This document shows, piece after piece, positions 15,987 through 23,223 of a DNA stretch of 27,323 nt. Source of the DNA: Thiohalobacter sp. (GTDB lineage Bacteria > Pseudomonadota > Gammaproteobacteria > Thiohalobacterales > Thiohalobacteraceae); contig JALVEM010000263.1 in NCBI GenBank assembly GCA_027030825.1, positions 1 through 27,323 on the forward strand, given 5' to 3'. The first letter of the stretch is position 1; every line of letters begins with the position of its first letter. The notes under the pieces are model-generated. The model saw only the letters and a list, made by a program, of their open reading frames with translations, did not search any database and was not told where the DNA came from. Made by a program: the position numbers and the translations under genes.

Positions 15987-16631
15987 CTAGAACACGCTCT
16001 CGGGTATGACCACGATGTCGCCGGGCATCAGCTTGATGTTCTGCGAAACATCGCCCTCGTTGAGGAGATCGTCGAGTCTGACCCTGATCTCCACGTCCTT
16101 GCCGTCCACCTTCCTGATCACCTTGGTGCGATTGCCGGCGGCAAACTCGGACAGACCACCGGCCAGAATCACCGCATCCAGTATGGTGATGTTCTCGCGA
16201 TACGGAATGGCCTGCGGCTGGACCGCCTGGCCCACGATGCGTATCTGCTGGTCATATCGACCAACGAACCCGGTAACTGTAACAGTCACGATGGGATGCT
16301 TGACATACTTGGCGAGGCGCTGCTCCAGTTCCCGGGCGAGCTCGGTGGGTGTCTTGCCGCTCGCCTTGAGATCCTCGACCAGAGGCGTCGTGATGCGCCC
16401 GTCCGGACGAACCGGCACGGTGACATTCAGGTCCTTGTTGTTCCACACGAAAATCTGCAGGCTGTCGCCCGGACCGATCCGATACTCCGGCGCCTCCGTT
16501 TCCGAAACGGACGCTGTCGGCACCGACGGCGTCCTGCCGGCAGTGCTGCAGCCTGCAAGCCAGACCGCCGACAGAACCACTGTCATGAAATGACGGAAAC
16601 GGGCGACATGCGCTGATTTGCGGATTTTCAA
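15987..16631 (-). CDS. XrtA-system exopolysaccharide export lipoprotein (Wza/OPX-like)
   Basis: A lipoprotein with lipobox WLAGC (Cys28 with the chosen start), followed by a polysaccharide-export domain (YRIGPGDSLQIFVW...VPVRPDGRITTPLV) and one SLBB-type domain (IRIVGQAVQPQAIPYRENITILDAVILAGG), ending MPGDIVVIPESVF. OPX proteins form or gate the outer-membrane exit for the polymer. At about 214 residues it is much shorter than E. coli Wza (~380) and lacks the extra D3/D4-like parts, as is usual for exosortase-locus versions, which probably rely on a separate barrel. I favour TTG at 16631 as start because GAGGAGAG precedes it at good spacing and the N-terminus is then a normal basic signal peptide. 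An ATG at 16673 adds 14 residues. It is the first gene of the ~15 kb operon. Confidence 0.88.
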   Translation of the reverse strand: MKIRKSAHVARFRHFMTVVLSAVWLAGCSTAGRTPSVPTASVSETEAPEYRIGPGDSLQIFVWNNKDLNVTVPVRPDGRITTPLVEDLKASGKTPTELARELEQRLAKYVKHPIVTVTVTGFVGRYDQQIRIVGQAVQPQAIPYRENITILDAVILAGGLSEFAAGNRTKVIRKVDGKDVEIRVRLDDLLNEGDVSQNIKLMPGDIVVIPESVF

Positions 16632-16700
16632 CTTGTTCTCTCCTCGGAAATGAAGTGGAAACGGCTTTTCCATGACCTCGGCGGAAAATGCATGACGGGG

Positions 16701-16717
16701 TGTCAGAAATTCTTACA
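16701..16717. promoter_or_regulatory. Operator-like inverted repeat upstream of the export operon
   Basis: The 17-bp element consists of TGTCAGAA, one central A, and TTCTTACA. The arms are inverted repeats matching at 7 of 8 positions. It lies about 70 bp upstream of the chosen TTG start of the export lipoprotein gene, a normal place for a transcription-factor site near a promoter. It faintly resembles the enterobacterial RcsAB box, but spacing differs by one base, so I do not assign a regulator. Confidence 0.45.
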
Positions 16718-16909
16718 GCGTGATGTCTGGCTGGCGATCGTTCACGGGTATGCTCATTGCCATGGTCGGGTATCGATGGCATCCAGCATGCGCATACCGG
16801 TCGATCCTGCCCCCGTCTACAGAACCTCCCTTGAACCGACTGCAGTACCCGGCGCACTGCAGACTGGCATGGCGGACGGCAACTTGCGACAGTTGCGACC
16901 TTAATTACT

Positions 16910-16929
16910 GCATATTATCCATAATATGC
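16910..16929. repeat. Perfect AT-rich palindrome (9-bp arms, CC centre)
   Basis: GCATATTAT, then CC, then ATAATATGC: a perfect 9-bp inverted repeat in an otherwise GC-rich genome. The left arm with flanking bases, CTGCATATTATC (16908-16919), recurs exactly at 17125-17136. It looks like a dimeric protein-binding site rather than a terminator, as there is no GC-rich stem or T-tract. Confidence 0.6.
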
Positions 16930-17113
16930 TCGTTACCCGTAAGTTTCCAGCCCCACATCCAAATCATGGAGATGCCCATACCGATCCTGGATTTCCGATC
17001 GGGCCGGAGCATCGACCGGTCATGTCACTTTTTTTTACAATCACAGCAAACCGACCACTGCCCCCTTCCGAAACACAAAACATTTCTCTTTTCTTTCATA
17101 TGGTTGTAACACA

Positions 17114-17130
17114 TGGCATCATCCCTGCAT
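17114..17130 (+). promoter_or_regulatory. Candidate sigma-54 (RpoN) promoter for the PEP-CTERM gene
   Basis: The sequence TGGCATCATCCCTGCAT matches the -24/-12 pattern TGGCAC-N5-TTGCA, with the invariant GG (17115-17116) and GC (17127-17128) exactly ten bases apart. Transcription would begin near 17140, leaving a ~70-base leader before the ATG. PEP-CTERM genes are known to be linked with RpoN and the PrsK/PrsR two-component system, which supports the call. PrsR is not encoded in this window, and its binding site is not identified. Confidence 0.65.
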
Positions 17131-17136
17131 ATTATC
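17125..17136 (+). repeat. Second copy of the palindrome half-site, over the -12 element
   Basis: CTGCATATTATC is an exact 12-bp copy of 16908-16919. It overlaps the TGCAT (-12) part of the sigma-54 promoter candidate. A protein bound here could compete with or position the polymerase. It has no inverted partner, so it would be a half-site. Confidence 0.5.
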
Positions 17137-17212
17137 AGGCACAGAATCCGGCATTTCATTGGCTGAAATCGATAACCAGAAGGCCCGGACCCGGGCCGAG
17201 GAGTGGATGAAG

Positions 17213-17983
17213 ATGAAAATTTCCAGAACGACCCTGGCAATCGCACTGTCCGGCACACTGGCGCTCGCCAGCAGTGCCATCCAGGCGACCCCCATCAGCG
17301 GGGGATCCCTCCAGAGCCTGCTGGACGGCATCACGCTGGGGGGTACCTCCTCCATCGATGTGAACGCCGACCAGTACGGTCCCGACGCGGTCTGGACCCA
17401 GACCGCATCCGGCATCTCGACGGCACGCATCCTCTTCGAGATCGCCGGCTACAAGGATGTCAACAGCTTCGGCATCTATGACGCCCGGGATCCATCCCGC
17501 CGGCTCGAGATCTTCTCCGGGCCCAACGGGCCGGGTTCAGTCTCCCTGGTTCTGGATCTCGGCAGCAACGACAAGGGGGCCATCACCTTCTCCAGCACGA
17601 TCCTGCCCATCGGCACGGATACCGCCTCCTTCACCACGGACATGTTCGGGTTCTATCTGGAGACGCCCAACAACATCTGGTATTCGGAAGATCATCGCAA
17701 TGCCGATGGCAAGGATCACATGGTGACCTTCGCCGGCAACAATTCCGACCAGATCAGCGTCCCCGGATTCTTCGGCCTGCCCACGGGCTACAATCCCTGG
17801 ACCGACAAGGAGTTCATCCTGGCCTGGGAAGATCTGCCGGCCTCGAGCTCCGATGACGACTATGACGACTTCGTGGTGCTGGTGAGCAATGTCATGAGCG
17901 TGCCTGAACCGGGTACCCTGGCAATCGCCGGCGCCGGTCTGCTTGCATTCGGGTTCGGCATGCGCCTGCGGCGGCGCAGCTGA
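17213..17983 (+). CDS. PEP-CTERM sorting-domain protein with DUF4114-like domain
   Basis: The 256-residue exported protein has a Sec signal peptide (MKISRTTLAIALSGTLALAS, cleavage near IQA-TP) and a textbook PEP-CTERM signal at its end: SVPEPGTLAIAG (229-240), a hydrophobic span, then RLRRRS. The region before it, FILAWEDLPASSSDDDYDDF (201-220), resembles the acidic, probably calcium-binding end of DUF4114 domains. Exosortase A from the same locus should cleave at the PEP motif, releasing or anchoring the protein in the polymer matrix. I chose the ATG at 17213 because GAGGAG (17198-17203) lies nine bases upstream; the ATG at 17207 is only three bases away. It is preceded by a sigma-54 promoter candidate and followed by a strong terminator, so it is probably a single-gene unit. 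Confidence 0.88.
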   Translation: MKISRTTLAIALSGTLALASSAIQATPISGGSLQSLLDGITLGGTSSIDVNADQYGPDAVWTQTASGISTARILFEIAGYKDVNSFGIYDARDPSRRLEIFSGPNGPGSVSLVLDLGSNDKGAITFSSTILPIGTDTASFTTDMFGFYLETPNNIWYSEDHRNADGKDHMVTFAGNNSDQISVPGFFGLPTGYNPWTDKEFILAWEDLPASSSDDDYDDFVVLVSNVMSVPEPGTLAIAGAGLLAFGFGMRLRRRS

Positions 17984-18004
17984 TACCTGCAGCAACGCGC
18001 ATAC

Positions 18005-18039
18005 GAAACCGCCCGTTCGCCTTGCGAACGGGCGGTTTC
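18005..18039. terminator. Strong rho-independent terminator, convergent ends
   Basis: A perfect 16-bp inverted repeat (GAAACCGCCCGTTCGC, loop CTT, then its complement), followed by a pyrimidine-rich TTTCTTTCT run on the + strand. It ends the PEP-CTERM transcript. The opposite side offers only a weak T-run, but the stem may also stop the minus-strand prsT transcript, whose gene ends 47 bp away. Confidence 0.88.
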
Positions 18040-18085
18040 TTTCTGCATGTTCCGACAGAAGCAGGTACAGCGCCGGCCCAATGCT

Positions 18086-20842
18086 TCATGGCGCTTCTGC
18101 CAACCCCTGCTTCACGCCACCCTTCCGGGCGCGACTCAGCGCATCCAGCGCCTCGTTGTAATGTCTCAGGATTTCGGGATCCTTGCCGGACGAAAGGCGC
18201 ACCGCCCTCGCCAGTTCCTCCACCGCCTCCTCGAGGCGCCCCCGACGATACAGAATCCAGCCATAGGTGTCGGCCACGTCCGGCGCATCCGGAAGCAACC
18301 GATAGGCACGCCTCGCCAGCTCGAGACTTCCCGGCTGCGAAAGCTCTTCCCGTATCCAGGCAAGGTTGTTGAGCGCCCTCGGGTCATTCGGATGCCGCTT
18401 CAGGATACGCGCATATTCCGACTCGGCCAGCCTCAGCCTGCCCATGGCCAGTGCATCCTCGGCCAGCAGATGGCGCACGGCCACGTCGTCCGGGTGCAAT
18501 TTCAACCAACCCTGAAGAAGCTCCAACCGCGACCTGTCGCCCTGGGCCTTCATGACCTCGTGCAGGGCCAGCAACAGCCGTCTTTCCGGCTTTTTCCGCC
18601 AGGCGTTCTCGAGCACCCGACGCGCCTGCTGCCTTTCTCCCTGCCACTGCAGATAACTCGCCTCGAAAATCCTGGTCTCGACTGCATCAGGGTGGTGACG
18701 CTTGAGCCTGTCCAGCCACCGCCCGGCCGCGCCGGGATCGTTGCGCCGAAAGGCAAGCTGCAACATGCCGCCGAGCGCCTCCGGATGCGAGGGAGCCTTT
18801 TCCAGTATCCTTCCGAAGGCCTTTTCGGCCTCTTCGAGATGCCCGGAAATCATGTACGCCCGACCGAGCTCACTGAGCACATCGGCCTGATCCAGCCCCA
18901 GATGAATCGCTTCCTCCAGCGCAGCGGCCGCATCCTCTCCCTTGCCCGACTCGAGCAGCGCCCGCCCCTTCACGAACAGGGCGCCGGCCCGATCCCGGGC
19001 AAGCACAGCGAGTCTCTGGGCCCGGTCTGCCGCCTCCAGCGCGCAGCGAACATTCCGTACCGCAAGACACAGACGAGCCAGCACCAGCCTGGCCTGATAC
19101 GATCGGGGTGCGATGTCGACCGCCTGATTCGCCAGATCCAGGGCGCGAGCGACATCGCCCTGCTGCATTTCGAGACGGGCCAGGGAGATCACCACCTCCA
19201 CGTTTTCCGGATTCATGGACAGTATGTTCTGATAGATGCGCCTGGCCTCGGAGAATCTGCCCGCCATTTCCTCGAGACGTGCGAGATTGATCCTTGGAGA
19301 GACGTCTTCGGGATTCATCTCCGATGCCCGCGCAAAGGCCCCCCTCGCCTCGTCGAACCGACCCTGCAACGCATGAAGCATGCCTTCCAGATTGTGGTAG
19401 ATGGCAGGATTCCCGCCAGCGTCTCGAAACGCCTCCAGTCTTTTTCGAGCCTGCCCCAGTTTGCCCCCGGCCAGCAGATTCACGATCTCCATGGCCTGCC
19501 CGGCCAGCCGCCCTTCCCTGCTCTGCAGATTGCCCAGGATACGCGCGGCAGCCTCTGCATCCCCGGACAGCAGATAGGCCCGGGAGAGTTCGATCGTGCT
19601 TTTCGCGTCGGACGGTGTGCGGGTCTCGAGCTCGCGTATGTACTGCCTGGCTTCCGCATAAAGCCCCATCCCGAGACTGGCCTTGACCAGCAAGCGGTAG
19701 ACCCACGGATCGTCGACCCCCTTGTTCACCAGAGGATCGAGCACCTCGACAACGCCTTCGGGCTGATCCAGAAGCATGCGAACAGAGGCGATCAGACGTG
19801 TGGCAACCGGATTCCCGGGCTGTTTCCGGAGTACCAGCTCGAGATGCCGATTGGCCTGCTCGAGATTTCCCCTGGCCAGGGCAACCGCGCCGGCGAGGAG
19901 ATTGACGCGAGGATTCCCGGGCAGCTCGCTCAGCAGCGGGCGCAACGATTCTTCCGCTGCCTCGAGCCTGCCCTGTGAGTATTCCATCAGGGCATGGAGA
20001 TAGCGGGTGATGTGCTGTTTCGGGAAGTGCGCCTTCAGCCAGCGGACCTGCTCGCGGGCTTCCTCCTGCCTGCCGGTCTTCAGCAGAACCTGGATGAATC
20101 CGCTGCGTATCATCACCTGGAGGACGTCTCGGTCCCGGTCATGGAACCGTACCGCCTTCCGGTAGGCCTCGATGGCCGCCTCGTCCTCTCCCCTGAGAGC
20201 CAGCAATTCCGCCTTCTCGAACCACACGCGCGCATCGTCCGCCGCCGACTTCTCGAGTTCCCGTATCAGCTTCTCTGCCGCTTCGAGCCGCCCAGTGTTC
20301 CGATAGACACGTGCCAGTCCCAGACGGGGCTCGACGAGCCGGGGCGCTAGCCTGGCCGCCTCGCGATATTCCGAGAGCGCCCTGTCGAGATCGGACATGG
20401 CGAGCGCCGCATGTCCACGCAGGGTCAGAATCCTGCTCCTGGCCACCGGATCCCTGCCCCAGGCATCCGGCGACAGCGCCTCGAGGACTCTGGTATAGCG
20501 CCCCTGGGCGATCCACGCCTTGCCGAGCAGCAGTCTCGTCTCGACATCGTCGAGACCGAGGGAAATCGCCTTCCGAATCTCCTCTTCGGCGAGATTGGCA
20601 TTGCCGAGCGCCAGCTCGGCTCGTGCGAGCGACAGATGCGCGGCTGCATCCCGGGGACTTTGCGCGAGCAGATGCTTGACCTCGATCCTGACCAGACGCC
20701 AGTCACCGGCGGATTCGGCCTGCCTGATCCTGTCCCACCGCTCCTGCGGCGAGAGCGACTCCCGGCAACCGGAGACGAGCAGAACCAGTCCCAGCAGCGA
20801 GACGAACAGCCATTCCGCACTTCTCCCGGAAAGACTCACCAC
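18086..20842 (-). CDS. prsT: PEP-CTERM system TPR-repeat lipoprotein PrsT
   Basis: The 918-residue protein has a lipoprotein signal (hydrophobic segment about 11-23, LLVSGC with Cys26) followed almost entirely by tandem ~34-residue TPR helical pairs. Typical TPR positions are visible, such as NLARLEEMAGRFSEARRIYQ and NNLAWI near the end. This matches PrsT, the giant TPR lipoprotein conserved with exosortase A. It is thought to act as a periplasmic scaffold linking polysaccharide export and protein sorting; the precise role is not established. The start is GTG with GGAG seven bases upstream. It follows the GT2 pair after about 130 bp, probably on the same transcript, and converges on the PEP-CTERM gene. 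Confidence 0.92.
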   Translation of the reverse strand: MVSLSGRSAEWLFVSLLGLVLLVSGCRESLSPQERWDRIRQAESAGDWRLVRIEVKHLLAQSPRDAAAHLSLARAELALGNANLAEEEIRKAISLGLDDVETRLLLGKAWIAQGRYTRVLEALSPDAWGRDPVARSRILTLRGHAALAMSDLDRALSEYREAARLAPRLVEPRLGLARVYRNTGRLEAAEKLIRELEKSAADDARVWFEKAELLALRGEDEAAIEAYRKAVRFHDRDRDVLQVMIRSGFIQVLLKTGRQEEAREQVRWLKAHFPKQHITRYLHALMEYSQGRLEAAEESLRPLLSELPGNPRVNLLAGAVALARGNLEQANRHLELVLRKQPGNPVATRLIASVRMLLDQPEGVVEVLDPLVNKGVDDPWVYRLLVKASLGMGLYAEARQYIRELETRTPSDAKSTIELSRAYLLSGDAEAAARILGNLQSREGRLAGQAMEIVNLLAGGKLGQARKRLEAFRDAGGNPAIYHNLEGMLHALQGRFDEARGAFARASEMNPEDVSPRINLARLEEMAGRFSEARRIYQNILSMNPENVEVVISLARLEMQQGDVARALDLANQAVDIAPRSYQARLVLARLCLAVRNVRCALEAADRAQRLAVLARDRAGALFVKGRALLESGKGEDAAAALEEAIHLGLDQADVLSELGRAYMISGHLEEAEKAFGRILEKAPSHPEALGGMLQLAFRRNDPGAAGRWLDRLKRHHPDAVETRIFEASYLQWQGERQQARRVLENAWRKKPERRLLLALHEVMKAQGDRSRLELLQGWLKLHPDDVAVRHLLAEDALAMGRLRLAESEYARILKRHPNDPRALNNLAWIREELSQPGSLELARRAYRLLPDAPDVADTYGWILYRRGRLEEAVEELARAVRLSSGKDPEILRHYNEALDALSRARKGGVKQGLAEAP

Positions 20843-20972
20843 TTCGCTCCAGTCGTCAGCGGAATCATCGATTCACCCGGGCAGAACGGTCAGCCTGGAG
20901 AGGCGTCCGGAGGAACGGGTATCGGGCACGAGACCGACGAACGATCCGCGAACATGCCGGGGCCGCCGATCG

Positions 20973-22001
20973 TCATGACGGTGCGCTCTTTTCGCACCCG
21001 AGATGATTCCTGAGCGCCACTACCGTATCCTCGCCAGGCTTGCACTCGATTTCGTCATCGCCCGTGATGATGCGATCGACCGTATATTCGCGCACGGAAC
21101 CCGCATGCGTGAATATGATGAGCTCGCCGATGAGGCCCAGGGCAAAGGACTGCACGCCCAGAACGAGGAACAGGGCACCGAGCAGCAGGGCCGGACGGTC
21201 CGCCAGCGGTACGCCGCCGAAGAGGCGCTCGCCGGCCAGATACACCAGAATCAGCAGGCCAAGCGCCATCATGCCCGACCCGATCAGGCCGAAGAAACGC
21301 AGCGGCTTGCGGGTGAACCGCGACAGAAAGAAGACCGTCAACAGATCGAGCAGGCGACGCAGATACACGCCGGGCGCATAGACGCGCAGGCGCTGCTCCC
21401 TGCGCGATTGGGGGAGATCCACCTGAACGACACGAAAACCGCGTTGTCTGGCCAGCAGCGGCAGGAAACGGTGCTGCTCGCCGTAGAGACTGATCTCCTT
21501 CATGATCGACTTGCGGAAGGCTCGCGCACCACATCCCAGATCGTCCAGGCGCTCCCCGGTGGTCCAGCGAACGAGCATCCGGAACAGCCGGGTCTGGATA
21601 CGGTTCCAGAGCGAGTCGTGTCGGGGCCAGCGCCGGCAGATCACCATGTCGGCCGAATCCAGGGCTTCCAGCAGGCGCGGCAGCCCTGCCGGATCGACCT
21701 GGTGATAGGCCGGCAGGGTCAGTATGCACTCATGACGCGCGATGCCCAGGCCCGCATCGAGCGCCGCGGCCTCGCCGAACCAGCGAGAAAGCTCCACGAT
21801 TCGCACCGGTTCCCCCTGTTCGATGAGCCTGCCCAGCCTGTCGGAGACTTCGGGGCGGGGGCCATCGAGCACATAGACGAATTCGATCTCGCCATCGAGT
21901 CCGGCCAGCGCCTGCCGATACGCCTGGTGCAATCCGACGATGTCCGGTTCGACCCTCTCGCCGATGACGATGATGACCGAACAGCCTGTTGAATCCTTCA
22001 T
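20973..22001 (-). CDS. Divergent GT2-fold membrane protein lacking the DxD motif
   Basis: The 342-residue protein is homologous in layout to the gene just upstream: an N-terminal GT2 domain, then two hydrophobic segments (about 235-260 and 270-300) and a soluble tail. In GT2 enzymes the first Asp motif is DDGS and the metal site is DxD; the neighbour has VDDGS and MDGDLQ. Here these read VLDGP (44-48) and LPAYHQ (96-101), so both metal-binding Asp positions are replaced by Pro97 and Tyr99. The rest of the fold (RWFGEAAALDAGL, DDLGCGARAF) is preserved. It may be a non-catalytic partner of the neighbouring transferase or a metal-independent subfamily. The start is ATG at 22001, overlapping the upstream stop as ATGA, with GGAG eight bases before it. 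Confidence 0.85.
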   Translation of the reverse strand: MKDSTGCSVIIVIGERVEPDIVGLHQAYRQALAGLDGEIEFVYVLDGPRPEVSDRLGRLIEQGEPVRIVELSRWFGEAAALDAGLGIARHECILTLPAYHQVDPAGLPRLLEALDSADMVICRRWPRHDSLWNRIQTRLFRMLVRWTTGERLDDLGCGARAFRKSIMKEISLYGEQHRFLPLLARQRGFRVVQVDLPQSRREQRLRVYAPGVYLRRLLDLLTVFFLSRFTRKPLRFFGLIGSGMMALGLLILVYLAGERLFGGVPLADRPALLLGALFLVLGVQSFALGLIGELIIFTHAGSVREYTVDRIITGDDEIECKPGEDTVVALRNHLGCEKSAPS

Positions 22002-22948
22002 GCCTTGCTCTCCATACCGGTTTGCGGCGCCACCACCCGGAGTTTCCGTTCCATGTAGCGCGAGGGTCGGACATCGCCGCTTTGATACACCATTTCCGCC
22101 ACGGTGCCGGCGAAGATGAAGAAGAACCCCGAAGACATGCAGAGAAAGGACACCCCCATCCATATCGGGTCGGCCTCGCTGCCCGGCAGCAGGCTCGTGG
22201 CGAGCGCGGCCAACCCTGCCACGAACAGTGGCAGCGAAAGCAGACCGAACCACTGCAGCGGCCGTGACATGAAGGAAATCAGGGTCTTGACCATCAACAG
22301 ATCGAGCGCCACCTTGTAGATTCGCGAGAGTCCGTACTTGGACTGGCCGAAACGGCGCGGATGGTGGCGCACCTTGATCTCGGCCACCCGCGAACCGACC
22401 AGCGACAGCATCGCCGGGATGAAACGGTGCATCTCCGAATAGAGCGGAATGGACTTGATGACCTCCGAACGGTAGGCCTTGAGGGAACAGCCATTGTCCC
22501 GAATGGGGACCCCGGTGACCTTGCCGATCAACCAGTTGGCGACCCGTGAAGGAATCTTGCGCGTGATCAGCTTGTCCTGACGCTTGTGCCGCCATCCCAC
22601 CACAATGTCGTAACCCTCTTCGATCTTGTCGAGAAAATTCGGGATATCGGCAGGATCGTTCTGCAGATCACCGTCCATGGTGACCAGGATCCGGCCCGAG
22701 GCATGATCGATGCCCGCCATCATGGCGGGCGTCTGGCCATAATTGCGCCGGAAACGGATCACGCGCACATGGGGATCCTGGCGGGCGATCGCGCGGGCCC
22801 GTTCGAACGTGCTGTCCCGGCTGCCGTCATCGACGAAGAGGATTTCGTAGTCGAGCCCCAGAGGCGAGACGGCCTCGGTGATCGCCCGGTGCAATGGCCC
22901 GATGCTTTCTTCCTCGTTGTAGAGGGGAACGATGATCGACAAATCCAC
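21998..22948 (-). CDS. GT2 glycosyltransferase, polyprenyl-phosphate type (GtrB/DPM1-like)
   Basis: The 316-residue protein has intact GT2 motifs: SIIVPLYNEEESI (4-16), FVDDGSRDSTF (38-48) and the metal site MDGDLQNDPADIP (91-103, D92 and D94). DNGCSLKAYR and HRFIPA are typical of the DPM1/GtrB/ArnC group, and two C-terminal transmembrane helices follow. Such enzymes move a sugar from a nucleotide donor to polyprenyl phosphate in the inner membrane, giving a donor for periplasmic glycosylation. It could feed the ligase-like protein at 2206-3543; that is inference. The start is GTG with GGGAGG six to seven bases upstream, and it opens a minus-strand unit with its DxD-less paralogue and prsT. 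Confidence 0.9.
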   Translation of the reverse strand: MDLSIIVPLYNEEESIGPLHRAITEAVSPLGLDYEILFVDDGSRDSTFERARAIARQDPHVRVIRFRRNYGQTPAMMAGIDHASGRILVTMDGDLQNDPADIPNFLDKIEEGYDIVVGWRHKRQDKLITRKIPSRVANWLIGKVTGVPIRDNGCSLKAYRSEVIKSIPLYSEMHRFIPAMLSLVGSRVAEIKVRHHPRRFGQSKYGLSRIYKVALDLLMVKTLISFMSRPLQWFGLLSLPLFVAGLAALATSLLPGSEADPIWMGVSFLCMSSGFFFIFAGTVAEMVYQSGDVRPSRYMERKLRVVAPQTGMESKA

Positions 22949-23223
22949 GTCTGCCTCCCTGGACCCCGGCCTGCCCCGGAGCCGTCACTCCGTGTATCGG
23001 AAGGGATCCGCGAATCTTGATCCGTGCCGGACCAGGCCGCCGAAGCAGCACCCACACCGCACGGACCCGGGTTTTTCTATTTGTATATCATATGGTTATG
23101 TTTTTGTCCGGAAAATGTGAACCCTGTCCTCAAGACCTCGCGCCAAACCCGCGATACTATCCACGACGCGCGAACGGGCCAATCCCGGCCAGATGACCCC
23201 CATTATCTCGATTGGTGAAAGGC
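22949..23223. promoter_or_regulatory. Divergent intergenic region with an AT-rich island
   Basis: The ~275 bp separate the GT2/prsT unit (-) from the large secreted-protein gene (+). An AT-rich island at about 23073-23107 contains TCATATGGTT (23088-23097), an exact 10-mer also found at 17096-17105 upstream of the PEP-CTERM gene. On the minus strand TATGAT (complement of 23087-23092) could be a -10 box, but no good -35 accompanies it. A promoter is likely here; its exact position is not resolved. Confidence 0.4.

Larger units (their letters stand above)
16632..17212. promoter_or_regulatory. Divergent control region between the export operon and the PEP-CTERM gene
   Basis: About 580 bp without a convincing gene. 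It is clearly more AT-rich than its surroundings, especially 16900-16935 and 17030-17110, and holds the inverted repeat at 16701, the palindrome at 16910 and the sigma-54 promoter candidate at 17114, listed separately. The export operon runs left and the PEP-CTERM gene runs right, so control of both is likely to reside here. No promoter could be set with confidence for the leftward operon. Confidence 0.7.

Noticed and set aside
16926..17210. 94-codon plus-strand frame in the divergent control region
   Set aside because: It starts inside the palindrome, lacks a ribosome-binding site, spans the sigma-54 candidate and has a composition unlike a real protein.
18047..19978. Plus-strand open frame of 643 codons opposite prsT
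   Set aside because: Antisense shadow of a well-supported TPR protein; its composition (Pro, Gln, Arg, His rich) is typical of such shadows.
20890..20976. 28-codon minus-strand frame with an ATGA overlap to the stop of the second GT2 gene
   Set aside because: The peptide (MTIGGPGMF...) has no hydrophobic or conserved-looking feature and 28 codons can arise by chance; the TCATGA stop context produces an ATG automatically. Conservation in relatives would be needed.
20973..22595. Longer version of the second GT2 gene beginning at 22595
   Set aside because: The extra N-terminal part reads through the first GT2 gene in another frame and is low in plausible structure. The ATG at 22001 has an ATGA overlap and a ribosome-binding site.
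23093..23109. Second sigma-54-like site upstream of the large secreted-protein gene
   Set aside because: TGG and TTG are correctly spaced, but the near-invariant GC of the -12 element is GT and the C of the -24 element is T, so it is too weak to call.
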